Assembly (NCBI RefSeq): GCF_034113885.1
Contig: NZ_JAXEWM010000142.1
Span: forward strand, 1 to 6,116
Direction: 5' to 3'
DNA length: 6,116 bases
Origin: Intestinibacter sp034113885
Lineage (GTDB): Bacteria > Bacillota > Clostridia > Peptostreptococcales > Peptostreptococcaceae
The stretch's first letter is position 1, and each line of letters opens with the position of its first letter. This document shows positions 1-5,395 of this stretch, piece after piece. The notes below the pieces were generated by a model, which was given only the letters and a program-made list of their open reading frames with translations, was not told the origin of the DNA and searched no databases. The position numbers were made by a program, and so were the translations under genes.

Positions 1-100
1 TTTATTATATCATAAATATGTATAAACACATAAAAAAAATTTTAAACTTAATGTAATATAAATAATTATTTGATATTATTATAGATAAATAAGAATTTGT

Positions 101-107
101 AGAGGAG
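101..107 (+). promoter_or_regulatory. Ribosome binding site of the DUF1349 gene
   Basis: AGAGGAG lies 7 nt before the ATG at 115 and fixes the start. The AT-rich 1-100 stretch holds several TATTAT/TATAAA-like hexamers (57-62, 74-79, 77-82), but none has a convincing -35 partner at 16-18 nt, so no promoter is called. Confidence 0.8.
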
Positions 108-114
108 AATAGCA

Positions 115-723
115 ATGAATTTAAAGGATTTAAAATGGACACGTGAGCCAGAACATTACAAAATAGATGATAATAAAATTGAAATTATTACAAAACCACA
201 TACTGATTTATGGCAAAGAACATATTATCATTTTCAAAATGATAACGCCCCTGTTTTACAGATGGAAACAGATGAAAAGTATTTTAGTTTCGTAGTAAAA
301 ACAGAGTTTAATGAAAGTAATCATAGATTTGACCAATGTGGTATTGTTATGTATTTAGATAGTGAAAACTGGTTAAAAGCATCCATAGAGTATGAAAATA
401 ATAAATATCAACATTTAGGAAGTGTTGTAACAAATCACGGGTATTCTGATTGGGCTACTACGACTATAGATGCTTCTGTTAAATCTATGTGGTATCGTTT
501 AAGTAGAAGAGAAGATGATTATTGCATAGAGTGTTCTTCTGATGGGATTACTTTTAATCAGATGAGGATATGTCATATGTTTCATGGAGATGGTAAAATT
601 ACTTTTGGTATTTATGCATGTTCACCAGAGGATTCTTCATTTAAAGCGATATTTACTAATATGCAAATCATGGAATGCCAGTGGAAAGCTCATGATGGAC
701 AGCAACCAGACAAAAATTTTTAA
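115..723 (+). CDS. DUF1349 family protein (concanavalin A-like fold)
   Basis: A complete 202-residue protein with the pattern of the DUF1349 / COG3506 family, proteins predicted to have a concanavalin A-like beta-sandwich and often mislabelled 'regulation of enolase'. Visible family blocks are an N-terminal W8 with EPEHYKI, TDLWQRTYYHF at about residues 30-40, FDQCGIVMYLDSENWLKASIEY at about 72-93 (the most conserved stretch), SDW at 111-113, and ACSPEDSSFKAIFTNMQI at about 168-185. There is no signal peptide or membrane segment, so it is probably cytoplasmic. The ATG start is fixed by AGAGGAG at 101-107 with a 7-nt gap. It appears monocistronic: it is the only plus-strand gene here and ends at a strong hairpin. 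The fold suggests carbohydrate or small-ligand binding, but no biochemical role can be read from the sequence. Family assignment is strong and function is unknown. Confidence 0.88.
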   Translation: MNLKDLKWTREPEHYKIDDNKIEIITKPHTDLWQRTYYHFQNDNAPVLQMETDEKYFSFVVKTEFNESNHRFDQCGIVMYLDSENWLKASIEYENNKYQHLGSVVTNHGYSDWATTTIDASVKSMWYRLSRREDDYCIECSSDGITFNQMRICHMFHGDGKITFGIYACSPEDSSFKAIFTNMQIMECQWKAHDGQQPDKNF

Positions 724-736
724 TATTTTTCCATAA

Positions 737-783
737 AAAACAACCTTCTCTGGAGATTTAATATTATCAGAGAAAGCTGTTTT
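737..783. terminator. Bidirectional intrinsic terminator between convergent genes
   Basis: Two 16-nt arms (737-752 and 768-783) pair at 14 of 16 positions around a 15-nt loop. The core is TTCTCTG/CAGAGAA and the outer part is AAAACA/TGTTTT. On the plus strand the hairpin runs into TTTTATTTTCT. On the minus strand it runs into TTTTTTATGG. It can therefore stop both the DUF1349 transcript and the argG transcript, which ends 37 nt away at 820. Confidence 0.85.
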
Positions 784-819
784 ATTTTCTAGTCTAAAAA
801 TTTTTCACTTCAAAACCAA

Positions 820-2031
820 TTATTTAGTCATTTTTTTACCGTTTTGAGTCATAGCATTTATCTTAAGTGGTAATGTGAATAAGTTTATGAAGCCTTCAGC
901 ATCTTTGTGGTCATATAATTCACTGTCACCAAATGAAGATATACTTTGATCATATAATTTGTGGTCACTGAATATTCCAGCTGGTTTTATGTTACCTTTG
1001 TATAATCTTAATTTTACAGAACCTGTAACATTTTCTTGAGTTTCATCCATGAAAGCATTTATTGCTTTACAAGTTTTAGAATACCATTTACCATTGTATA
1101 TTAAATCAGCGAATTCAAGTGATAATCTTTGTTTTAAGTGAAGAGTATCTTTATCTAATGTAGCACTTTCTAAGTAGTTGTGAGCTGCATAGAATATTTC
1201 TCCTCCTGGAGTTTCATATATACCTCTTGATTTCATACCAACTAATCTGTTTTCTAATATATCAACTATACCTATACCGTGTTTAGCACCTAATTTGTCA
1301 ACTGCTTCAACTAATTCTACTGGTGATAATTTTTCTCCATTTAAAGATACTGGTATACCTTTTTCGAATCCTATTTCTACATATTCTGCTTCATCTACTG
1401 CATCTTCTGGTGAACAAGTTTTTTTGTAGATGTCTTTGTTGTGTTCGTTTTCTAAGTATTCTATATCTCCACCTTCAGTAGATACATGCCATAGGTTGTC
1501 GTCTACTGAATATATTTTTTTCTTAGTTGCTGTTATTGGTATATTGTGTTCATTTGCGTAGTCTATTGCATCTTCTCTTGATTTTATATCCCAGATTCTC
1601 CATGGAGCTATAACCTTTATAGATGGATCAAGTGCTGCTATAGTTCCTTCAAATCTAACTTGGTCGTTTCCTTTTCCTGTACAACCGTGGCATATGTATT
1701 TAGCCCCTTCCTTTTGAGCTATTTCAACTAATTTTTTAGCTATTATAGGTCTAGCTAAAGCTGTTCCTAGAGGATATCTATTTTCATATAGAGTTTCTGC
1801 TTTTATTGCTTGATATATAGTAGTAGTTATGAATTCTTCTCTTAAATCTTCAACATACGCTTTTATAGCTCCACTTGCTTTAGCTTTTTCTTCTATTTTA
1901 CTCATGTCGTCATCTTGACCAACAAATCCACAAACTGCTATAACATCTAAATCATAATTTTCTTTTAACCATGGAATAGTTATTGAAGTGTCTAATCCAC
2001 CTGAATATGCTAATACAACTTTTTCTTTCAT
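820..2031 (-). CDS. argG: Argininosuccinate synthase
   Basis: This 403-residue, full-length enzyme joins citrulline and aspartate using ATP, giving argininosuccinate, AMP and pyrophosphate. It is the penultimate step of arginine synthesis and is cytoplasmic. The N-terminal ATP-pyrophosphatase P-loop AYSGGLDTS is at residues 8-16. HGCTGKGNDQVRFE, another family signature, is at 115-128. LWHVSTEGGD is at 180-189, RLVGMKSRGIYETPGG at 262-277, and the C-terminal YDHKDAEGFINLF at 373-385. The EGG form (rather than the NECG form I recall for Bacillus) suggests the subfamily common in clostridia. The ATG is set by AGGAGG at 2041-2046, 9 nt upstream. Expression is governed by a T-box leader directly upstream. 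The usual partner argH (argininosuccinate lyase) is not downstream: a terminator and a convergent gene follow. argH must be elsewhere if the pathway is complete. Confidence 0.97.
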   Translation of the reverse strand: MKEKVVLAYSGGLDTSITIPWLKENYDLDVIAVCGFVGQDDDMSKIEEKAKASGAIKAYVEDLREEFITTTIYQAIKAETLYENRYPLGTALARPIIAKKLVEIAQKEGAKYICHGCTGKGNDQVRFEGTIAALDPSIKVIAPWRIWDIKSREDAIDYANEHNIPITATKKKIYSVDDNLWHVSTEGGDIEYLENEHNKDIYKKTCSPEDAVDEAEYVEIGFEKGIPVSLNGEKLSPVELVEAVDKLGAKHGIGIVDILENRLVGMKSRGIYETPGGEIFYAAHNYLESATLDKDTLHLKQRLSLEFADLIYNGKWYSKTCKAINAFMDETQENVTGSVKLRLYKGNIKPAGIFSDHKLYDQSISSFGDSELYDHKDAEGFINLFTLPLKINAMTQNGKKMTK

Positions 2032-2040
2032 TTTTATTGT

Positions 2041-2046
2041 CCTCCT
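2041..2046 (-). promoter_or_regulatory. Strong ribosome binding site of argG
   Basis: The minus strand reads AGGAGG, 9 nt before the argG ATG. It lies outside the second terminator hairpin (2075-2101), so the leader is expected to act on transcription rather than by hiding this site. Confidence 0.85.
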
Positions 2047-2068
2047 AATAAATCACGTTATTTTAATT

Positions 2069-2101
2069 AAAAAAGCCTCTTAGTAATAATTACTAAGAGG
2101 C
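2069..2101 (-). terminator. T-box terminator 2
   Basis: A perfect 12-bp stem on the minus strand begins GCCTCTTAG (arms 2101-2090 and 2086-2075, 3-nt loop), followed by six U residues (2074-2069). It looks stronger than terminator 1 because it is longer and has no mismatch or wobble. It ends 23 nt before the argG ribosome binding site. Confidence 0.92.
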
Positions 2102-2123
2102 GACATTGCGCGGTACCACTCTT
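2095..2123 (-). promoter_or_regulatory. T-box antiterminator 2 (downstream module)
   Basis: AAGAG (2123-2119) pairs with CTCTT (2099-2095), and GCG (2111-2109) pairs with CGC (2102-2100). The bulge is the textbook TGGTACC (2118-2112). The 3' strand overlaps the 5' arm of terminator 2. There are only 26 nt between the U-tract of terminator 1 and this module, too short for a second Stem I. Confidence 0.88.
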
Positions 2124-2148
2124 ATTAATAAATTTATCCTAATTATAT

Positions 2149-2178
2149 AAAAAACGCCTCTTGTAAAATCAAGAGACG
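2149..2178 (-). terminator. T-box terminator 1
   Basis: On the minus strand, CGTCTCTTG (2178-2170) pairs with CAAGAGGCG (2163-2155) over 9 bp, including one G-U, around a 6-nt loop. Six U residues follow (2154-2149). It is a complete intrinsic terminator in its own right, sitting upstream of a second T-box sequence. Confidence 0.9.
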
Positions 2179-2201
2179 AAATACTTCCGCGTTACCACTC
2201 T
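2170..2201 (-). promoter_or_regulatory. T-box antiterminator 1 (upstream module)
   Basis: AGAG (2201-2198) pairs with CTCT (2175-2172), and GCG (2190-2188) pairs with CGT (2178-2176). This leaves the 7-nt bulge TGGTAAC (2197-2191), whose TGGT can pair with the ACCA 3' end of an uncharged tRNA. The CGTCTCT strand is also the 5' arm of terminator 1, so the two structures exclude each other. Confidence 0.88.
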
Positions 2202-2402
2202 AATTAATAAGATAAACTTATTCACTCTCCCTTTTAAGGCAAGGTACTCCTATTATCCTACTGAAATTTCAGATAATCTTCTCCAAAGCTCTCTTCATTT
2301 ATCTCATCATTACCGAGCTTCCACCGTCCTCGGCTCTCTATAAATTTAAAATAAACTACTTTCTTCTTCAACGAATTTGTCTTATTAAATATTTATGAAT
2401 TA

Positions 2403-2431
2403 ATAATAAATCAAATGGGTAAAAATGTCAA
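2403..2431 (-). promoter_or_regulatory. Sigma-A type promoter of argG
   Basis: On the minus strand a perfect -35 TTGACA (2431-2426) is followed after exactly 17 nt by TATTAT (2408-2403). The predicted transcription start is near 2396, just upstream of T-box Stem I. The -35 lies 21 nt past the truA stop codon, so argG has its own promoter. Confidence 0.88.
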
Positions 2432-2452
2432 CAGTATTTTGTATATATTATT

Positions 2453-3190
2453 CTAATATTTTACTCTGTATAAAAACAAACCTTTTGCTGGAGCAGTTTC
2501 AGGGGATTTTGATCTATCCTTTAATTCTAGTATATTTTTTACTTCTTGGGCTGTAATTTTGTGGTGACCTGCATCTATAAGTGTTCCCACGATTATTCTT
2601 ACCATATTGTATAAAAATCCATTTCCCTCTACGTATATTTCTATAATACCGTCATTTTCGTTTATAGCTATAGAGTAAATTTCTCTTATATGGCTTTTCT
2701 TTTTAGATCTAGACGAGCAAAAGCTCGTGAAGTCGTGTTCTCCTATAAATACCTTGGAAACTTCTCTCATAGAGTCCAAATCTAGTTTTTTTGCCACATG
2801 ACAAGTGTACTTTCTGTTAAATGGACTTGGGTATTTGTTGTTGTCTATTTTGTATAGATACACCTTTCTCTTGGCGTTATATCTGCTGTGAAATCTGTCG
2901 TCTACCTCTTCTATAGATTTTATTCCTATTGATTGTGGCAGGTATTCGTATAAATACTTTTGGATTTTACTTAGTGAATAGTCGCAGTTTGTCTTGAAAT
3001 TGACTACCTGTCCATATGCGTGAACTCCCATATCAGTTCTTCCAGATCCTATTATTTCTATATTCTCACCTGTCAATTGACTTAAAACAGCTTCTAGCTT
3101 GCCTTGTATTGTATTTTGATTGTCCTTTAGCTTTTGAAAGCCCTTAAAATTGCTTCCATCGTATTCAATTACCATCTTTATGTTTCTCAT
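2453..3190 (-). CDS. truA: tRNA pseudouridine synthase, TruA family
   Basis: A full-length 245-residue TruA, the enzyme that converts uridines 38-40 of the tRNA anticodon stem-loop to pseudouridine without a cofactor. The catalytic motif GSGRTDMGVHAYGQV is at residues 48-62 with catalytic Asp53; the family usually has TDAGVHA, so Met54 is a small variation. FHSRYNAKRKVYLYKI (100-115), the GNGFLYNMVRIIVGTL block (189-204) and the C-terminal SPETAPAKGLFL (229-240) also match the family. The ATG is set by AGAGG at 3197-3201, 6 nt upstream. Clostridia commonly have one truA in the ribosomal-protein/ECF-transporter cluster. This copy sits beside a two-component system, so it may be a second paralogue (inference). 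No terminator is obvious downstream, and no promoter is obvious in the 57-nt gap before it. Confidence 0.94.
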   Translation of the reverse strand: MRNIKMVIEYDGSNFKGFQKLKDNQNTIQGKLEAVLSQLTGENIEIIGSGRTDMGVHAYGQVVNFKTNCDYSLSKIQKYLYEYLPQSIGIKSIEEVDDRFHSRYNAKRKVYLYKIDNNKYPSPFNRKYTCHVAKKLDLDSMREVSKVFIGEHDFTSFCSSRSKKKSHIREIYSIAINENDGIIEIYVEGNGFLYNMVRIIVGTLIDAGHHKITAQEVKNILELKDRSKSPETAPAKGLFLYRVKY

Positions 3191-3220
3191 GTTTTTCCTC
3201 TTTTCTTTTTGATAAGAGAA

Positions 3221-3245
3221 AAAAATGTGAATAAATCACATTTTT
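3221..3245 (-). terminator. Weak terminator-like hairpin after the histidine kinase
   Basis: AAAAATGTGA (3245-3236 on the minus strand) pairs perfectly with TCACATTTTT (3230-3221) around a 5-nt loop, and the U-run continues to 3219. The GC-containing core is only TGTGA/TCACA, so termination may be partial, letting some transcription into truA. Confidence 0.6.
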
Positions 3246-3247
3246 CC

Positions 3248-4675
3248 CTATTCTGCAATATCATCTATTAAATTATTTTTTAAAGTGAACGTGATATTTG
3301 TTCCTTCTCCTTTTTCGCTTTCTAGTATCATTTTTCCTTTGTGAAGCTTTATAATCTCGTTGCTTATTGCAAGGCCTATACCGCTTCCTGATTTGTTGTA
3401 ATCCTCTTGGAAAAATTTTTCTAAAACTTTATCTAGATTTTGCTTTTCTATTCCGATGCCGTTATCTGTTACAGAAAAAGTCGTATACTCTTCTCCCTGT
3501 GATAATCTCACAACTATATATCCGCCTTCATCTGTGAACTTAATCGAATTTTGTACAAGGTTGATTAATACCTGTCTAAGTCTGTTTTTGTCTCCCTGTA
3601 TCTCGACTATATCTCTTTCTTTTGTATTAAATTCTGTAAGTAGAGTTATATTTTTCTCACGCGCCTTAACTCCAAGCTGATTTACTACATCCTTGGCAAG
3701 CTTAGCCACGTTTACATTGCCTATTTGAAGTCTTATTCTGTCTGATGCTAAGCGTGAGAAATCTAAAAGCTCCTCTACTAATGTTATAAGTCTCTCTGTT
3801 TCATCCTGTATAATTCCAAGCCCTAAATCGAGCTCCTCTTTGCTTATTCCCTCATAGCCTAAAGTTTCACTCCATCCCTTTATAGATGTAAGAGGTGTTC
3901 TAAGCTCATGAGAAACTGAGGATATAAATTCCTCTTTTAATTTTCTAGTTTTATCTATTTCCTTTGCCATATGCTCAAAGGTTCTGACTAGATCTCCAAT
4001 TTCATCGTCGTGTAGCTTTTCGTTATTTAAAGTTATATTGTAATTTCCTTGAGCCAGCTGATTTGCGGTTTTTTTCAAATCCTGTATAGGCTTTATTAGA
4101 GAATCGGCAAATCTCAAGCTCAAAAGAAAACAAATAAACAATATAAAAATCCCTCCGAAAAAAATACCAATTCCCATCCTTATCATGACGTTGTCTACTT
4201 CATTTAAGGATATACTGTACCTAACTACACCTTCGATAGAATTATTTATTTTAATCGGGACAGATATACTCATTACGTGGTCCTTTGTCTTTAAGATGTT
4301 ATATGTGAAGATGTTGTAGCCTTCAATCCCTGCAAGTGCATTATTTATATCATCGTAATTTAATTTTTCTCCAGTTTTTATACCGTATTCATCGAGTAAT
4401 ACCTCTTTGTCCTTATTTATAATTTGAATTCCTAGATTGATGTCCTTATTGACACCCTCTCTTTCCAATATGTCGTTTATAGCGTCTTCAAAGCTCGTAA
4501 AATTTGTAGCTGAAATATTATCCACCTGTTGCTCTAGATAAGTCCTAGCCATTCCATGGTAATACTCCTTCATATAAAATATAAATAGAACCTCGAATAA
4601 TACGACAGTAATTGCAATCATTATAAAATAGTATTTTACTACCCTTCTTCTCAAGCCTTCTAAATGCAGTACCAA
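3248..4675 (-). CDS. Membrane sensor histidine kinase (HAMP-HisKA-HATPase)
   Basis: A 475-residue sensor kinase that autophosphorylates on histidine and passes the phosphate to the adjacent regulator. A short basic N-terminus (RRR at 9-11) leads into TM1 at about 15-35. An extracytoplasmic sensing region follows at about 36-165, possibly Cache/PAS-like. TM2 is at about 167-188, HAMP at about 190-243, and the HisKA box SVSHELRTP places the phospho-acceptor at His256. The ATPase domain has the N box (N372, N376), G1 DNGIGI (404-409), FF (421-422) and G2 GSGIGLAI (430-437). All catalytic motifs are intact. The start is TTG at 4675, 2 nt after the regulator's stop codon. AAAGGA (4690-4685), 9 nt upstream, supports it and suggests translational coupling. 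A second TTG at residue 8 is possible; the first ATG (residue 19) falls inside TM1 and is unlikely. The ligand is unknown. Confidence 0.94.
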   Translation of the reverse strand: MVLHLEGLRRRVVKYYFIMIAITVVLFEVLFIFYMKEYYHGMARTYLEQQVDNISATNFTSFEDAINDILEREGVNKDINLGIQIINKDKEVLLDEYGIKTGEKLNYDDINNALAGIEGYNIFTYNILKTKDHVMSISVPIKINNSIEGVVRYSISLNEVDNVMIRMGIGIFFGGIFILFICFLLSLRFADSLIKPIQDLKKTANQLAQGNYNITLNNEKLHDDEIGDLVRTFEHMAKEIDKTRKLKEEFISSVSHELRTPLTSIKGWSETLGYEGISKEELDLGLGIIQDETERLITLVEELLDFSRLASDRIRLQIGNVNVAKLAKDVVNQLGVKAREKNITLLTEFNTKERDIVEIQGDKNRLRQVLINLVQNSIKFTDEGGYIVVRLSQGEEYTTFSVTDNGIGIEKQNLDKVLEKFFQEDYNKSGSGIGLAISNEIIKLHKGKMILESEKGEGTNITFTLKNNLIDDIAE

Positions 4676-4677
4676 CT

Positions 4678-5376
4678 TTAGTCTTCCTTTCTAAAACAAT
4701 ATCCAAATCCCCAAATAGTTTGTATATATTTTGGTTTTGATGGATCATCCTCTATTTTATTTCTTATTCTTCTTATGTTTACGTCTACTATTTTGAAATC
4801 ATATAGATAATTATTACCCCATACCTCAGTTAATATTTGATCTCTACTTAGAGATTCCTTGGCATTTACCATTAAATATTTTACTATAGAAAATTCTGTA
4901 GGAGTTAATTCTATTTCTTTGCCGTCTTTGAATAATTTTCTCTTGTCCAAATCAAGCACAAAAGGATCTGATACTATTTTATTTAATTTCATAGAGCTTT
5001 CTTCTTTTTTAACTCTTCTAAGTAAAGCAGCTACTCTAACTAGCAATTCCTTTATACTAAATGGCTTTACTATATAATCATCAGCACCAGATATAAATCC
5101 TTCTAACTTGTCCTCTTCTTGAGCCTTTGCAGTAAGCATTATTATACCGACTTGATCAAATTTTTGTCTTATATATTTACATACCTCTATACCACTCATG
5201 TCAGGAAGCATTACATCTAAAAGAGCTATTGAAATATCGTTATTTGATGTTATCTTTTCTATAGCTTCACTACCGCTACCTGCTTCTATTATCTCATATC
5301 CTTCTCTTTTAAGGTTTATACTTACAAAGCTTCTTATTCCTATTTCATCCTCTAAAACTAATATTTTTTCCTTCAT
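4678..5376 (-). CDS. OmpR/PhoB-family response regulator
   Basis: A 232-residue DNA-binding response regulator. The receiver domain (about 3-120) has the acidic pair E9-D10, phospho-acceptor Asp54 in LLDVMLPDMSG, Thr82 in LTAK, Tyr101 and Lys104 in VKPF. The winged-helix effector domain (about 135-232) carries ELTPTEF (156-162), LSRDQILTEVWG (176-187), VDVNIRRIRNKIE (197-209) and the terminal wing IQTIWGFGYCF (218-228). The start is the ATG at 5376, with GGAGG at 5383-5387 and a 6-nt gap. An in-frame GTG at 5403 would overlap the upstream gene and lacks this signal, so it is rejected. The gene lies 19 nt after the upstream gene and 2 nt before its kinase, so the three are probably co-transcribed. 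Target genes cannot be told from the sequence. Confidence 0.95.
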   Translation of the reverse strand: MKEKILVLEDEIGIRSFVSINLKREGYEIIEAGSGSEAIEKITSNNDISIALLDVMLPDMSGIEVCKYIRQKFDQVGIIMLTAKAQEEDKLEGFISGADDYIVKPFSIKELLVRVAALLRRVKKEESSMKLNKIVSDPFVLDLDKRKLFKDGKEIELTPTEFSIVKYLMVNAKESLSRDQILTEVWGNNYLYDFKIVDVNIRRIRNKIEDDPSKPKYIQTIWGFGYCFRKED

Positions 5377-5382
5377 CTTTAT

Positions 5383-5387
5383 CCTCC
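5383..5387 (-). promoter_or_regulatory. Ribosome binding site that sets the regulator start
   Basis: GGAGG lies 6 nt before the ATG at 5376, within the 19-nt gap after the upstream stop codon. It decides in favour of the 232-residue form beginning MKEKILVLEDE over a 9-residue-longer GTG form. Confidence 0.88.
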
Positions 5388-5395
5388 ATCTAAGT

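Larger units (their letters stand above)
2109..2210 (-). repeat. Direct repeat of the T-box core
   Basis: Two 23-nt segments on the minus strand, 2210-2188 and 2131-2109, differ at only two positions. Both start TTATTAAT and end in the T-box core, and they are offset by 79 nt. The following terminator 5' arms are also similar (CGTCTCTT and CGCCTCTT). The pattern indicates a tandem duplication of an antiterminator/terminator unit. Confidence 0.85.
2069..2396 (-). promoter_or_regulatory. T-box riboswitch leader of argG with duplicated antiterminator/terminator
   Basis: An RNA leader of about 365 nt (from a predicted start near 2396) that senses uncharged tRNA. On the minus strand, Stem I shows the AGTA loop-E strand (2360-2357), the AGAGAG bulge region (2339-2334), an apical helix CCGAG/CTCGG (2333-2329 with 2317-2313) enclosing GGTG (2325-2322), and the 3' GAA strand (2296-2294) before CTTTGGAG (2288-2281). 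A linker hairpin follows (ATTATC 2277-2272 with GATAAT 2257-2252). Then come two T-box sequences, 2188-2201 and 2109-2122, each with its own terminator. The specifier triplet lies within 2296-2289. AGA (Arg) fits the downstream gene, but GAG (Glu) directly after GAA is also possible by eye. T-box identity is very secure; amino-acid specificity is inferred from context. Confidence 0.95.

Noticed and set aside
1..114. Promoter for the DUF1349 gene
   Set aside because: The stretch is so AT-rich that -10-like hexamers occur by chance; no pair with a credible -35 at correct spacing was found.
2123..2148. A second full T-box (own Stem I) before module 2
   Set aside because: Only 26 AT-rich nucleotides separate the modules, with no AGTA, AGAGAG or GGTG signature.
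2261..2272. Perfect palindrome CTGAAATTTCAG as an operator site
   Set aside because: It sits inside the transcribed T-box leader and is better explained as the inner part of the linker hairpin (2277-2252).
3456..3680. Plus-strand open frame antisense to the histidine kinase gene
   Set aside because: It lies wholly within the conserved ATPase-domain coding region, has no ribosome binding site or recognisable family, and is rich in Ser/Leu as expected for an antisense shadow.
4545..4748. Minus-strand open frame bridging the regulator and kinase genes
   Set aside because: It overlaps the conserved end of the regulator and the start of the kinase in another frame; both real proteins are intact there.
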